The translations under genes were made by a program, and so were the position numbers. The notes beneath the pieces are model-generated. The model saw nothing but the letters and a program-made list of their open reading frames with translations. It was not told the origin of the DNA and made no database searches. Positions 11,401 through 22,111 of a stretch of DNA of 64,000 bases are shown here, piece after piece. This DNA is from Knoxdaviesia capensis (Eukaryota > Ascomycota > Sordariomycetes > Microascales > Gondwanamycetaceae): the NCBI GenBank assembly GCA_001510575.1, contig LNGK01000008.1:3771541-3835540 (forward strand). The letters are read 5' to 3'. Positions within the stretch are counted from its first letter, which is position 1; every line of letters starts with the position of its first letter.

Positions 11401-14400
11401 TATAAGTTATTCTTTAGATAGCTGGTTCTTACCTCTTCTATGGCTTTGCCCGTTGGTTTCCTCGGGATCATGCCTGGACTCGCTGGCGTCCCACGGTCTT
11501 GTCTGATGCGCTGGCGAGTGACGAACGGGCCCAGTCACTTACACAAAGGTTCGAGAAGCTATGACTCCTGCCTGTACCGACCTGGTCGTCACCGTGGTCC
11601 TCGCTTTCCTGTGAATTTTCTTTGAAATTATTTGATGGTTTAGGGCGCGGAGGCGTGAGCTGTAAATGACTTCTGTCCCCAAAGTTATGGCATCGGTCGT
11701 CTTCGTCCGACTCATCCGTCCCAGCAAAGTCTTACGCCGATCGACGGACCTATCTCTGGTTGAGCTTTTGTTTTTCTCCGCCGTCAGCCACTACACAGTG
11801 TTCAGAAGGAATGCCAGCGGAAGTCCATTGTCTGGCACGCACGTATTAGAAGGTCTGGCCCTTCAGGAATAGTCTAGAGAGCTTTTTGCCGATCTAAGCG
11901 GTTTGAAACAGCGGTACCACGCCTCCGGACGAGAGATCACATTCGCACGCTCTTCAGGCAGTGGTGTGCGGACGACATGGAAACAATGAGCTTTTCTTTT
12001 TCATGTTTGCTGGATCCGCGCGCTCGCCTCTTATTCGTCCACCGTATAGTGACGGCCGGATGGACATTCCTGCAATTCTCCATGCAATGTCATGTCTTAC
12101 CGGACATATCCCTCCGATTATTCGGGACAAATCAAGCGGTGATATCTGCTTGTTCTCGCAGATGGAATACAATTATGTCTGAGACGGCACACTGTTGTCC
12201 GCCTGTGCCCCTAGAAACGGGGTTTGCTCTTCAGTCGTCATCCTATCTATCAGCTGTCTAGCACATGCTACACGAGCACCGAAAGCAACACTTGAAGACG
12301 ATAGACCCATAAAGGCCGGCCGAGGATATGTCTTGTTCCTGCAGGCCTCGGTTTGCTCATGCTCTGCCTCGCTTCATAACTTCGCACCACGTTATTTCTG
12401 GCGTCCCGCCGTCCGTCATTTCACCCTGCTTCCGCACAGTTCCGTGGTGGCTCCGCTCAAATTCCCCCCTGTTGGTGCAGAGTGCAGCCAAAGTGCCGCT
12501 GTCGGCCAGTGTTTCCTCCCCTTCTCCGCCCCTCCATCCTCGTAGAGCGGACCCCGACGCAGAGCCTCATCCTCATCATGCTGCATTTTCGCCACTCCCC
12601 TCTCCAACATGGTCACTTCACTATGACCTGACTTACCGACTTCCTCGTCCTCCAACACCTAGCCCCGGCATCTGGCTGCCGGCTGAGCTTGTTTACTGTT
12701 TACCGCCCGCGTCCCGCGACGATTACGGTGGGACTTTGACCATCTACATGTGGGTTTCCTTGTCCTCCTTTTCTCCTGTCTTCACGAAGAGCATGCCAGT
12801 CCCCAAACACATTTGTCAAATGCTTCCGAAGCATGTAACTCAAGCGGATAGAGCCGGATCAAGAAAAGTCTGGCGCCGCTAACATCGGAGAAAATATTTG
12901 CTATAGACATTTTTAAATTATGGAGGAGATCGGACACCCGTTGCTTTCTCTTACTCAAACATAGTGGAACTGTGTCCTCGTACATAGTAATTTGGTGTCT
13001 GCCTGGCTGTTCGTAACTACGACGGTACTCCACGCGCGCGCTGCTTTCGGCGAGCTGTCTTCCACTCCCTCTGCGTCTCGGTAATCGGCTGTCCCAAAGT
13101 CCAAATTTTCAGGACTTGTACATCAAGCCTTAACTCCGCCTTGCATCGACAACTTCAAACTCGCCCAGCTGCGCCGGATTGCCTATTCCAGGCAAATGGG
13201 GAGGTGGGCTTTCTTGTTTGTCCTGTATTTGCGCCTGTTTGGGTAAATGTCGGCCCTGTTATGTTCTCCGGTTGTCCATAACTGTGTTACGTTGGCATGA
13301 GGAATCAGCGGTTACACAGGGTCCGTCCGATCCGTCCAGGCAGCTTCTTCGTCTCTATCTATCCGTCATCGTGGGCATCTGAACCACGTACGGGGACTCG
13401 TGCACTTCAAACAAGCGTGTGCCGTGTGAGTTCCGACATTTCCCTACACCCTCCTTCATGTAATGTAGACACATAGAAGCAAGGACAAGACTTACACATT
13501 TCGATATACCCGTAAACTCCATGCCACCACAATGGATCAGGTAGCAGTATATGCACCACAACGGCAATTCATAAGACGTGCATCCATGGTTGACCACACC
13601 AACACAGACAGCAGAGCTCGGATCAGACGGAGACTGAGTGCGAGTTAGCTGCCAGCTCATGAAGACCCAAAACTTGCTCAGCACCCATCAGCTTATGGCA
13701 GACGGCCACAGACCACCAACACCTCCACATAGGGTGGGAGGCCTGATTTTCGAGCTGGCATGTAATATCAGCCCAAGAAGTGGGCATCCCGAAGAGTATT
13801 GATCCTGTGTCAGCAGGCATATGATTCTCGCTCTGGAAGGTCTATGGGTGGTCTTCAAAGTTCCCAACGGCCGTTGCTTACACCGGCCAGATTAGCGATG
13901 CGTATAACCAGCCACATCACCGAATCAGTGTTTATTTTTCTTGTCGTAAGGATTTCTGCTTTTGTCGTACAACCCGATGACCGAGAACAGGTTTTAAGTC
14001 CCCAGGGCGATGATGTGAGAGACAGAGACTGTCCAGGGCGCGGACATCGACTCACACTCGAAATATTAACCCAAAAAAGAAAAGTGCCCTCGGAGTCGGC
14101 TCTGCTAATTATCCCGTGGCCCACACGCACACACATGCGCACCGAGGAACCTGCACACGGAAAACAAAGTCGTTCGGCAGTGGGACTTTCCCAAGATCTA
14201 ATAGGTTTTTCGTTCGTGACAAGCATCGTTTTTGTGGTTCTGTTTGTCCCTTTTCCGACCCGTCTCTGGACCCCTAGAGATCCCAAAACACATCACCACA
14301 GAATAAGCACAAATCCTTCCTGCAGACCCGCGCGCTGGCCTTACCGCCGACGGGGTGCAGAACGAGAGGCCAGTTGCCCGTCTCCTTCACTGCCAATCCA

Positions 14401-15351
14401 GGACGATCTCCATATGTATCGAGTGGGTGGTGCCCTGGGGGCAATTCTGCCGTGTGGTGTGCCAGACGAGTTAGCCGCACATCCACTACCCACACTGCAG
14501 CGGCGGTCAATGTTGCTGCTTTTCGTGTCCCTCTCGACCGTTATGGTATGTCCACGGGCTACCAAGAAAAGAAAGTCCGAGATCGTGAACTGCTAGAGGG
14601 GTTCATAGGCAACCCGTAAGGCTTGGCACATTGCAATGGGCTTTTCGCCCGGCTATGGTGGCTTCCAGAAAGGGTTTGGTGGTCAGCAAAGAAGGTCAGG
14701 TCGGCCCCCAGACCGCTGTTATCAGCTGTGCGTTGTCTCTGCTTCGGTTGCTTAGTCTGGGCTCTTCGGGAAGGGTATGGGAGGAGTCTTCCTGTAATTT
14801 CGGACTCCGTGTGTGGCCCCGGTCTCCGGGGTGTCTCTATTTAATCATCACCGTGAGAATGTCCCCGACGGGTTGTTAACGAAAGAACTTGATGCAGGAC
14901 CCCGAGCTTGCCCCTGACCACATGCCCTGGAACTCTCAGACCACCTGCACATTCCAGAAACAGGCTGTCGACTCGGGGGTTCCCGGGGGTCATGCTTAGG
15001 GGACCTTTTCTGTTTGGCGAAAGACCCCGTTTCTCTCGACGAACTGAATCCTTTTCCCAACTCTTTCCTCTCGTATGGCGGACGGGAATTCTCGTACAGG
15101 TCATGACGCGATGTTCAAGCATATCGCGGCGGTGTGGGTGGGAGCGTCTAATATCCCATCTGCGCACATGATGCGACTCTAGGTCATTCATCTCTTTTTC
15201 AATTTTTGGGTCATAGCTTCATGATGCGGAGAGGCTCGTAGACCTCGTTCTTTCCCGCCGGAACTGGATTCGTTGGTGTTGCAAATAGATGAGCTTCGCT
15301 ATCTGTACGAGGTGTACGAGCTCCTGGAATAATTTCAGGTCGGTCAAGGCA

Positions 15352-15362
15352 TAACCCTAACC
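15352..15362 (-). repeat. Telomere-like motif (TAACCCTAACC)
   Basis: Nearly two CCCTAA units inside the gene-poor region, with no gene directly next to it. Confidence 0.45.
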
Positions 15363-16924
15363 ATAGGATCTCATCGCCAGATATATGAGAGGGCGCTTAG
15401 TCCAATCCTCTGATTTTCCGCCGTGGTAGCCAAGTCACAAAGTGGTATGGCGATTTCACTTCGTTAGATGCCTAGCTTCATAGCCGCCTTTGAGTTCTCA
15501 CCGTTAACCATCTCGCATCTCTTTTGACCAGCCAGCTGCATATGCATTGCGGCCGTGGACCGCTTCAGATATTTCTCGGCCAGCTACCTACAAAGATGTG
15601 CAGAACGGCAATATTCGAAGTCCAAGGCCCCATAATATCTATGTTTTGCGACGTTGAAATGCTGCCGCAAGCTCGCTTCGCTGAAGCTTGAGCAGTGGCA
15701 TGGCTAACGGAGCAGCGCAAACGCGTCCCCGTGTCAGTCGAGCAACACACGGGGCCTACGACTTTTGTCACGGCGTTTGCTCGCTACTGTCGTCTGATAT
15801 TGGCACTACCAGCATGATATCTTGAAGAGTTATCGTGCCTAGTTCCGGTGGCCTGACTCTTTCCCAACCGAACCACCGCCGGCATGCTTCAACCGAATAA
15901 CACTGACAAACGCCGTGGGTCGGAGCAGACCAGCTCGCCCACTCGTAATAAGCAGTTTGATGAGCTCTGTTTTAGGTACCTGTTCGGGCAGATAATCCAG
16001 GCGAGCCAAACTGTCTGGAAGTGCTCCTCTTATCACGTCGGTGATGCGACATCCTAAGGGCATCCAGATGCACTGCGACTCATGCACTCGCGATAGGTGA
16101 CCTGTTTGGCTGCACTTACCAGCCATCAGATAGCAACAGCAATTGTCGGAGGACTGCGAACTGCGGGCCGGATGCCTATTCAGGATTGCAACCGCCGGAG
16201 CAGTGGCCGGTATGCGAGCTGGCGGCCGGCTGCGCACGCCACGTATGTTCACAGCCGGCTACAGGAGCAGTTGAGGAGCCCGGGTCTTGCATATCCAGTG
16301 CTGATCCGGCTGCTCATGGCATGCTTGATGCTTCGTCGAAGGTCCGTGGCACACTCGCATCCTCTGATATGCATCTGGTCGGTTCCGGGCGAGGAGCACG
16401 ATGCGCGCGGTGGCAAAGAAGTCCGCAACAATCAAGCGTAGCGGAATCGATTTTGATAATCTTTGTGAGGACAGAGACGTCATTAGCTTGAAGGTCTGGC
16501 CTATATAGCGCTGGGTGATATTCCTTGATGTCGGTGGGTTATCCAGATGGAACCTTCAGCAAGACGCATAGCAACATGACTGGACACCATTGGTACAGAC
16601 CTTTTATTACCACATTATCTCAAGTGCAGTTTCTCAGATCAGTTTGTGTTACAGCAATAGAAAGTTCCGACTAACAGAACATGGTCCATTTATCATGCTC
16701 ATAGTGTGGCCATATGAAAGTGTCCAATGAATAGTGAGGTCCATGGATGCATTCAAACGAACAAGTGCTGTTCTGTTTGTTTGTTTTGGCAAGTAGTGAT
16801 GAGTCTGGGCTGGGGTGCTTTTCGATCTATTACAGCCAACCTTAATGAGCCGCAGCTTGAGATTTCCCCCAGGTTTCCTCGAATGAAAGTGGTTGGTGGG
16901 CGTTTGGTGTCGAGATATCGCGAC

Positions 16925-16938
16925 AACCCTAACCCTAA
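16925..16938 (-). repeat. Telomere-like motif (AACCCTAACCCTAA)
   Basis: More than two CCCTAA units, about 230 bases before the start codon of the PIG-V type mannosyltransferase gene. The position fits a telobox-like promoter element of the kind bound by Tbf1/Rap1-class Myb-domain proteins; binding here is only inferred. Confidence 0.5.
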
Positions 16939-17168
16939 AGCTCCTTGGGTGAGTTTAGGGGTGCTAAAGTGGGTGCCAAATTGAGATGATTCCCTGATCT
17001 GGCTTCGCCCGTCAATTCAATCACGTCTGAAGTTTGCTCCCTTCATCAATATCAACCACGAACACGTTGGACAGTATCGACTTGGCTTCTGGACACGACT
17101 TTAACTAGAAAACATCCAAGGAATAAAGCCGAATTTCAATTGAAATCATCTTCACCACTGCATCAGCA

Positions 17169-18713
17169 ATGGCCCGGACCACCGAAGCCGCGAAACCCAC
17201 ACAGCCAGACCGGCCTGGCACAGCCGAGTCCAGCCCACCACCATCCCGGACCAGTCTGATCACGGCCTTTGTGTGCTGGAAAGCCTTCCTTCTCGCCATA
17301 GCCGCCGGCAGTGCCCTCACGCCGTCCTACGACACCTCAACCTCGCTGTCACTCACCGCCGCCGCGTCCTCGACATCGGCACCAGCCCTGCTGTCGCCCG
17401 CCTCGCAGCCGCTGGAACTCTCCGTTTCGTCGGCGGTCGCTGTGCTGGTGCACCGCCTGGTGCGGTGGGACGCGATCTACTTCGTGCAGATCGCGCGGCG
17501 CGGGTACGCCTTTGAGCAGGAATGGGCGTTCAACCCTGGGATGCCGTTTGTAGTGCGCGGCCTGCTCGCTGGCGTGCGCGCCATGGGCGTGCCGGTCCCG
17601 GACGATAGCTACGCCGTGAGTCTGGCGGCGGTGGTCGTTGCGCATGCTGCGCACTTGGTGGCCGTGCTGGCGCTGAATGAGCTAGTTCTTGCGCTTGCGC
17701 GGCTGCAGCCCGGGTCCGGTGCGCGGGGTGCGCGGGTGGCTCATCTTGCCGCACTGCTCCACGTGGTCTCACCGGCGGGCTTGTTTCTGTCCGCACCGTA
17801 CGCCGAGCCGCTTTTTGCGGCCCTGTCATTCTCAGGCTTCGCTGTGCTGGCCAGGTGCATCTCGGCTACTGGCACAGCGCCGAGAATACTGGGCACGTTG
17901 GCTGCGGGTGCGCTGCTCGGCCTCGCCACGGCGTGCCGCACGAACGGCCTGTTATCTGGTATCGTGTTTGCTGTTATGGGACTGAGCGGTCTGGCCCAGT
18001 TCGTCAGTGCCCCTTCACTGGCTGCATTCTCCGAGCTTGTGGCCACTGGTGTGGCAGGCCTGTTGGTGGCTGCGGGATCCGCGGTCCCCCAGTACCTGGC
18101 GTATCAGCGGTACTGCGGTATCAAGGCGTTGAGCTTGGCCGGCCAGTACCGACCGTGGTGCCGGAAGCTGGTGCCGAGTATTTATGCATTTGTGCAGGAA
18201 CATTACTGGTATGTCTTCTTATTCCCTCCAAAGACCAGATTCAAACATCTAATAGCTGTTCCCAGGAACACCGGCTTTCTACGATACTGGACTCCGGGCA
18301 ATATCCCGTTGTTCATCCTTGCTGCACCAATGTTGGTGCTCCTGACCCGGTCCGGCCTGGACTTTGTGTCTTCCTCCTGGCGATCTCTCTCCAGATCTCC
18401 GACCAGCTCATCCCCGTCCTTATTATCGATTTCTAAGCCCGCTGCTCCCCTGGTCCTCGGCCTCGCTGCCAGCCAGACCGTACTCGCCGTGCTGGCGCTG
18501 ACGAGCTACCACGTGCAGATTATCAATCGGATCTCGTCGGGGTACCCACTGTGGTATCTGTGGACTGCCGAGCTGCTAGTGGCCGCAGCGGAGGGCCGGT
18601 CGCGGGCCGAGGGGCTGGTGGACTCGAAGTGGGGCCGGACTGTGGTTATCGGGATGGTTGGGTATGCTGCGATTCAGGGCGTGCTTTTTGCGTCGTTTCT
18701 GCCGCCAGCGTAG
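17169..18713 (+). CDS. GPI18: GPI mannosyltransferase 2 (PIG-V/Gpi18 family)
   Basis: Multi-pass ER membrane enzyme expected to add the second mannose to the GPI anchor precursor. The family signature around residues 98-125 is clear: LVRWDAIYFVQIARRGYAFEQEWAFNPG, with Arg99-Trp100-Asp101 and the EQEWAF block facing the lumen in known members. Later blocks (LRYWTPGNIPLF and many hydrophobic helices of 18-22 residues) also fit PIG-V. The frame is open through 514 codons, but 18209-18265 (57 bases, GTATGT to CCCAG with a CTAAT branch site) looks like an intron without an in-frame stop. Removing it joins EHYW to NTGFLRYWT, the family's usual continuity, and gives 495 residues. ATG 17169 is the first Met, and a telomere-like motif lies about 230 bases upstream. 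Confidence in the family is high; confidence in the intron is good but rests on the motif and splice signals. Confidence 0.93.
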   Translation: MARTTEAAKPTQPDRPGTAESSPPPSRTSLITAFVCWKAFLLAIAAGSALTPSYDTSTSLSLTAAASSTSAPALLSPASQPLELSVSSAVAVLVHRLVRWDAIYFVQIARRGYAFEQEWAFNPGMPFVVRGLLAGVRAMGVPVPDDSYAVSLAAVVVAHAAHLVAVLALNELVLALARLQPGSGARGARVAHLAALLHVVSPAGLFLSAPYAEPLFAALSFSGFAVLARCISATGTAPRILGTLAAGALLGLATACRTNGLLSGIVFAVMGLSGLAQFVSAPSLAAFSELVATGVAGLLVAAGSAVPQYLAYQRYCGIKALSLAGQYRPWCRKLVPSIYAFVQEHYWYVFLFPPKTRFKHLIAVPRNTGFLRYWTPGNIPLFILAAPMLVLLTRSGLDFVSSSWRSLSRSPTSSSPSLLSISKPAAPLVLGLAASQTVLAVLALTSYHVQIINRISSGYPLWYLWTAELLVAAAEGRSRAEGLVDSKWGRTVVIGMVGYAAIQGVLFASFLPPA

Positions 18714-19475
18714 CGAGAGCCGGCAAACTTGTATGGATTGTTGGGAGAGTTAATCAGTGTGGGTGTTTCAAAGAATGTTGCCCATATTTGCGGGCGAGTC
18801 TCCCATAGGCTTTTCCTAAGATATTCTCTTCAGCTTATGGGAGTAGGACGGACGGACTCAACAAAAGCATAACCGCTTTTACCCATTTGTGACTTTTCCC
18901 CACCGAATGGTGATATCCCTGATGCTCGTTCTGCCAGAACCCAACCAGCATTCCAGCGCTGTGATCTTGACACATTCCACCAAACCACGGCAACACCAGC
19001 GTGCCCTACCGCATTCCAGTGCTTGGCTGGGGCAACTGGTATGATCATGCTTAATTTTCCTCTTTCTGCTCTTTGCCGTCCCGACCTCTTTGGTTTATCC
19101 TTTTTGGCTTTCCCGGGGGTTGGCTGTGATGTTTGACTGTGATATGCTGGCTTATCCGTGCCAGTCTGGGGCTGTCATGTCTTCACCATCTTGCCACCAT
19201 GTTTCTGGCTTCATGAAGCTGGGTTGAAGACAATACTTATTCAAGGGGTTTGGCTCCATTTTGCTTTGGATCTGTGCTTAGAGAACACAAACATTCCCTT
19301 TATTCCTTTTCTGTTGCTCTCCTTTGTTACCACTTTTACATCTCACGGGACGACTGCTTCTCTTCCTATTCTTCACACTTCAACATCAACCCAACTGAAA
19401 GTATCAAAGACTGGACTTTGGGCATTGACCCTCACGACACAATATCACAGTTACGGCCACAAGCCTACTGACATA
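18714..19475. other. Intergenic; 5' leader of the Fig1-like gene
   Basis: Contains no gene. About 19260-19470 is pyrimidine-rich on the plus strand with a 121-codon chance frame, as expected for the promoter and leader of the downstream gene. Confidence 0.6.
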
Positions 19476-20534
19476 ATGCCGACTGATAGTGAGTACACAT
19501 ATGGACATCTAAAAGAAAACTAACATCTAACGTACTGACCTCTCTGTAGCTCACCCCAACTCACGGGTGTTTGGTTTACTGGCATCCTTCTTGATAAATC
19601 TGTTCTATGGTACGTCTCTTCCTGCTTTTCTGTTCACAGTTGATGAACCTTTCATACTGATACCTGTCCGGTCTTCACAGCCCTCCTGATTACAGGATGC
19701 ATGTCTAGATCTGCTGGAATTCCCAATCTCTACGTGATGAGATTGGATCTGGCAGCCGATGAAGACGTCCATGTCCGAGTAGGATACTTCGGTAAGTGTT
19801 CACTCTAAGGAATCGACCAGCGTTGAGAAGCCTGCTGACAGAATCCAGGAATGTGTGTCTTCGGCCCAACCGGCAAGGACAGCCTTTGCATCCCATCACA
19901 GTACCTAACGCTCGAGCGGCTCCATGCAATCTTCATCACACCCGAAATCATCTCTCAAGGATACGAGGCCAAAGTCATGGCGTTACTAGAGCCCGCCCGC
20001 GAGCTCCAGACCCGCATCTTCCCGCCCCTGGTGGCAGCGGCGTTTGGCTTTTTCCTAGTCGGGATGCTGCTGTCGTTTATCCGCTCCAAGCTGCTTGCAT
20101 CCGCGAAACCGCCCGCATTGATGGCTTCGCCGCACATGGCCGCCTTTACGGCGTTTGTAGCTATCCTCGCAGTCGCTTTTGCCGTGGGGTGCGCGCTCCT
20201 GGCCATGCAGGTCTCGTACGCGCTGCGCTGGTGGAACACCTTCATGGCCCCGGCCGGCCATGACCCGAGTGTGCTCGTTTCGGCGGGTATGCCACTACAG
20301 GTCTTACAGTGGATAATAGTCTCCCTGCTGATGCTGTACCATGTGTTCTTTGCGCATCTGTACGTCGAGGGCAGTGGACCGGTGGGTGGAGGGGCACCGG
20401 CCCCGGCGGACGAGGAGAAGGCGGCGGATAAGGACGGCGGTGAGTCGACTGACGGCTCCGACTCTGGAGATAGCGAGAAGGAGGCGGCAAAGGATGCAGC
20501 TGGTGGCGGGAAGGCGTTCCTGGTGAAGGCGTAA
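19476..20534 (+). CDS. Fig1-domain / claudin-like four-pass membrane protein
   Basis: Four exons: 19476-19488, 19550-19609, 19681-19791 and 19849-20534, all introns phase 1 with good GT-AG ends; 289 residues. The spliced product starts MPTDTHPNSRVFGLL, followed by a first membrane helix (about 11-30). A first outside loop carries the claudin-superfamily signature G-hydrophobic-hydrophobic-G-x-C...C as GYFGMC (59-64) with a second Cys at 75. Three further hydrophobic helices follow (about residues 118-140, 155-185 and 208-228), then an acidic Ala/Gly/Asp/Glu/Lys-rich cytoplasmic tail. In yeasts and filamentous fungi, Fig1 proteins act in low-affinity calcium influx and membrane fusion during mating and hyphal development; that role is inferred by family. 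The 13-base first coding exon makes the start easy to miss. SUR7-type proteins share the topology and are the main alternative. Confidence 0.78.
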
Positions 20535-22111
20535 GGGTGTGTCCCAGCGAAGCTGTATGGCTGCCTGGAGCCGTCAAGCAAAGCGACGCCCACGGAAGTC
20601 GTTTGTACGAGAATAGAACCTGTGTTTGGATGAGAGGCTATACATATGAGCCGAGGGAAGCACGTTTATGACAGAGTATGATTTATGGGAATATGGAGTT
20701 GAGCATCTTTTTCATATCACGAAGGCAGTGAGTAATGAGTCTGTGAGCGAGTAAGGACTTCCCCATAGACATACGGGTCTAGCCCTAACAATAAGCCAGG
20801 AACTCCTCCACAATGATCGGGCACTCGCATAGACCGGTGTGCAAACCAGGAAATCCCTGTGCGCGAAATTAGAACCCGGCTTCCAAACAAGTCCGGTAAG
20901 TGGAAACGCCCCTAGACGAGTCTGGTTCCAGGGTTGAAAAGGGGCAGCACACGAACTCTTAAATTGGCAAACCCAATCTTCAGTCCAAAATCCAAGGGGA
21001 GGTGATCTTGAAAGTGAGGGAAATATGAGCTTGTATGTACAGTGTAAGTGTGTGTTGAAGAGGGACAGGCTGAGCAAAAAAACGGAAAGCGGAGGGCGTC
21101 TGCATCATATCACAGCTGAGAGAGGAGATGAAATAGTCCACAAACTGGCTCGGGCCACCGCCTGAAGTCCGGAGCTAACTAAACCCACTGTTTTCTTTGG
21201 TTAGATTGCACCTGAAGATGTGGGATGAATGGCCCGGCCAGCCACTTAGCCCTGATGCCTGTGGATGCAGACTCTCTAACAGAAAGAAGTGCATGCAGGT
21301 TATGACATGTCTTGTGTGTCCTACTATAACGGGCATACATGGCATGGATTTTGCCTAGGGGCAGCACTGAGTAGTGAACCACACATAAGAACATCTTGTG
21401 CCCCTGGAAATCATCGAGACTGTAGAGAGCAAAGACCGGAGAGAAAGAGAGACAGAGAGAGAGTCCTCCTCTCATATAACTCGGCCCATCTGATATATGA
21501 TGTCTCTCCAAGGCAAACCATCACGATACTTCTAACCTAGGTACGTAAGAGTGAGTACTAAGGATGGTCTAAGTTACCAAATCTTGCAACTCAAAGGCCC
21601 CGGTGATCTAACTTCTGGGCCATTTCAATCTCTGGGCACTCTGGAAAGCACCCACGACTTGCTCCTTCTCTTCCCCGTGTCTGGAGTGAGGGATCTTGCT
21701 TAAGATTTGGCTTCCTCCTCCTCTTTGCGCCTTCCGTGCTTCCTTTTTGTCTCTCCGTTTGCCTTGCCCTAACTCTCTTTCGCTTTTGTGGCCTTCCCTT
21801 TTTATGCCTCTCTCTTTGCGCCTTCCCATTGACTCTTCCTTTTCGTCTATAGATGGCTTCTTCTTTTTTTCCTTCTACCTCCCTATTTCTTTCATTCTTC
21901 CCCTTTGATTCTCCTGTAGAAACTTTCTCCTAAACATACCACATCAATTCTCCTGGGATTTTTCTGAAATCCACATCTGGATCACCAAGCATCCAGATCG
22001 ATCACAAGAGCGATTCCCACCACTTCCTAACCCCCTTTCCCTACCTCAATTGACCTCGATCCCTTTAAGTGTTCACCCGCGGCTGGATATTTTTGTTCCC
22101 TTGCGGCAAAA
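20535..22111. other. Intergenic; leader of the YTH gene
   Basis: No gene seen. About 21690-22080 is strongly pyrimidine-rich on the plus strand and is probably the 5' leader of the YTH-domain gene. A single CCCTAA-like motif occurs near 20782. Confidence 0.55.

Larger units (their letters stand above)
4516..17168. other. 12.6 kb gene-poor region
   Basis: No convincing gene was found on either strand. About 4.5-7.3 kb is purine-rich on the plus strand, so pyrimidine-rich in the sense of the minus-strand gene ending at 2230; that fits its 5' leader and promoter. From about 7.3 to 17 kb the sequence is of mixed composition with only short random-looking frames (the longest are 185-265 codons, without domains). 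A T14 tract lies at 6537-6550 and a C12 tract at 10499-10510. It may be old decayed repeat DNA or house non-coding RNA, but I could not recognise either. Confidence 0.5.

Noticed and set aside
13799..14596. 265-codon open frame on the plus strand in the gene-poor region
   Set aside because: No domain, mixed amino-acid use, no leader or splice context; looks like a chance frame.
15565..16483. Minus-strand frames that at first looked like decayed transposon polyprotein
   Set aside because: No reverse transcriptase, integrase or transposase motif could be found in any frame.
19158..19523. 121-codon plus-strand frame upstream of the Fig1-like gene
   Set aside because: Reads through the pyrimidine-rich leader and intron 1; the real start is at 19476.
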